From positions 1-14,644 of the forward strand of contig WRBG01000031.1 in NCBI GenBank assembly GCA_009784635.1: a stretch of 14,644 nucleotides of DNA. The letters are read 5' to 3'. The notes beneath the pieces were generated by a model. The model worked only from the letters and a program-made list of their open reading frames with translations. It did not search any database and was not told the origin of the DNA. Below, in pieces: positions 13,562-14,644 of this stretch; the first letter of the stretch is position 1; each line of letters starts with the position of its first letter. This DNA comes from Bacteroidales bacterium (GTDB lineage: Bacteria > Bacteroidota > Bacteroidia > Bacteroidales > UBA932). Both the position numbers and the translations under genes were made by a program.

Positions 13562-14644
13562 TGCCGCCAATCCCCCCTCGGCGGTTTCTTTGTACAGACG
13601 CGGCAGGTCGTGTCCGGTTCGTTTCATGGCTTCTACTACCGTATCAAAACTGATTAGGTGGTAGCCGTCCGACAATAAGGCGTACATGTTGGCGTCTATG
13701 GCGCGGCCGGCGGCAAAGGCGTTGCGTTCAATGCAGGGAACCTGCACCAATCCGTTTACGGGGTCGCAGGTAAGGCCCAAGAAGTGTTCCATTCCCATGG
13801 AGGCGGCATACTCGATTTGCCCCACGCTGCCTCCAAAAAGCTGTACCGCAGCCGCCGAGGCCATGGCGCAGGCAGAGCCAATCTCCCCTTGACAACCTAC
13901 CTCTGCCCCCGAAATAGAAGCGTTGGTTTTGATGATATTGCCAATAAGCCCCGCTGTAGCCAAGGCGCGTATAATCCGTTTGTCGCTAACGCCGTAGTGC
14001 ATGTGGTTGAGGTAAAGTACGGCCGGAATTACGCCGCAGGAGCCGCAGGTAGGCGCCGTTACAATCAATCCCCCCGAAGCGTTTTCTTCTGCCACGGCTA
14101 AGGCATAGGCAAAAACGTGAGACCGTCTTTGCATGGTGCCTTGATAACCTTGTGCTTTTACAAAATAGGAGGCCGCTTTGCGGGGAAGTTTAAGTCCTCC
14201 GGGAATTACCCCCTCGGTTTCTAAACCATGCTCTACGGCGGTCTTCATCACCTTCCATACCTCTGACAGATAGTCAAAGATGTCTTTGTCTTCATGCAGC
14301 ACTACATACTCCCAAAAGGTGGTTCCGTTTTGGCGACACCACTGTAAAATATGGGCCATGGATGATTGGTCATACCATTTGGCTTTAGGCTCCAACTTGC
14401 CGGTATCGCTTAAGTTGCCGCCGCCGATGCTGAAGGTAGTCCACTCCTTAACTGCTTTACCATTACCGTCTAAGGCTTCAAATTTGATTCCGTTGGGATG
14501 GGGCGGCAAAAAAGTTTGAGACTCCCAGATTAGCGTTAACGGTTTTCGATACGGCGCAAAAACATTTTTAATCGCTTTGTCGGTTAAGTGTCCTTTGCCT
14601 GTGGCCGCCAAACTGCCGTACAGGGTTATTTTAAACGCGGCAGC
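13553..14644 (-). CDS. sdaA: L-serine dehydratase, iron-sulfur type, N-terminus outside window (at least 363 aa)
   Basis: The enzyme deaminates L-serine to pyruvate and ammonia with a [4Fe-4S] cluster. The frame is open through the right edge: the first residues seen are AAAFKITLYGSLAATGKGHL, matching the LYGSLAxTGKGH region of the family, so the beginning of the N-terminal domain is missing. A TTG at 14611 is internal, not the start. Visible motifs are SIGGG (around 72-76 of the fragment), the alpha-domain RRSHVFAYAL, TAPTCGSCGVIPAVL (195-209), NASISGAEVGCQGEIG (241-256) and LTCDPVNGLVQVPCIERN (291-308). C251, C293 and C304 fit the three cluster ligands. The chain ends ETAEGGLAALM, without the C-terminal Cys described as the tail ligand in the Legionella enzyme. 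It carries both domains in one chain. The stop lies 51 bp before trxA. Confidence 0.93.
   Translation of the reverse strand, partial: AAAFKITLYGSLAATGKGHLTDKAIKNVFAPYRKPLTLIWESQTFLPPHPNGIKFEALDGNGKAVKEWTTFSIGGGNLSDTGKLEPKAKWYDQSSMAHILQWCRQNGTTFWEYVVLHEDKDIFDYLSEVWKVMKTAVEHGLETEGVIPGGLKLPRKAASYFVKAQGYQGTMQRRSHVFAYALAVAEENASGGLIVTAPTCGSCGVIPAVLYLNHMHYGVSDKRIIRALATAGLIGNIIKTNASISGAEVGCQGEIGSACAMASAAAVQLFGGSVGQIEYAASMGMEHFLGLTCDPVNGLVQVPCIERNAFAAGRAIDANMYALLSDGYHLISFDTVVEAMKRTGHDLPRLYKETAEGGLAALM

Noticed and set aside
14609..14611. TTG as the start codon of serine dehydratase
   Set aside because: The frame continues upstream with conserved family sequence (ITLYGS before LAATGKGH), so the gene is simply cut by the window edge.
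1..14644. tRNA or rRNA genes, CRISPR array, insertion sequence, phage genes, attachment sites
   Set aside because: No clover-leaf-like block, spaced direct repeats, transposase or integrase motifs, or flanking inverted repeats were seen on either strand by eye; a tRNA/ncRNA scan was not possible.

Overview
The window looks like a chromosome segment of a Bacteroidota bacterium, most likely of the order Bacteroidales. The support comes from the sequence: two perfect and one near-perfect TAnnTTTG promoter -7 elements, BACON-type lipoproteins, a GldH-type lipoprotein, a PorT-like outer-membrane barrel, and the holB / ricT (PSP1) / gldH / trmB neighbourhood. Shine-Dalgarno signals are mostly weak and upstream regions are A/T-rich, as is usual in this phylum. 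No tRNA, rRNA, CRISPR array, transposase, integrase or phage gene was seen.

Region 1 (1-6484, minus strand) is the accessory part. It is a three-gene operon read right to left. First comes a 763-residue secreted protein built of about six BACON/Ig-like beta units (4193-6484). An ATGA overlap then leads into a 920-residue lipoprotein whose two ends look like beta-propeller blades, separated by a long, largely helical middle (1434-4196). Last is a multi-BACON lipoprotein that runs off the left edge (1-1373). No SusC/SusD pair, glycoside hydrolase or regulator is visible with it. The natural reading is a surface or periplasmic binding or adhesion cassette of unknown target. This is the least described part of the window.

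Region 2 (6485-6639) is a divergent control region. Two perfect TACCTTTG -7 boxes face away from each other as arms of a 9-bp inverted repeat, one serving the BACON operon and the other the housekeeping genes on the right.

Region 3 (6640-11045, plus strand) holds an exported TPR protein, DNA polymerase III delta' subunit (holB), a RicT/PSP1 protein, a GldH lipoprotein and tRNA m7G46 methyltransferase (trmB). The last three overlap one another and are probably translated together.

Region 4 (11064-14644, minus strand) converges on region 3 with only 18 bp between stop codons. Read right to left it holds a single-chain iron-sulfur L-serine dehydratase (its N-terminus lies outside the window), thioredoxin with its own good promoter, a PorT-like outer-membrane beta-barrel, a LOG-family nucleotide phosphoribohydrolase, and a long-chain polyprenyl diphosphate synthase. 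Spacing from thioredoxin to the prenyl synthase is 10, 15 and -8 bp, so these four are very probably one transcript. Regions 3 and 4 are ordinary housekeeping DNA; the unusual material is the BACON operon and its promoter region.
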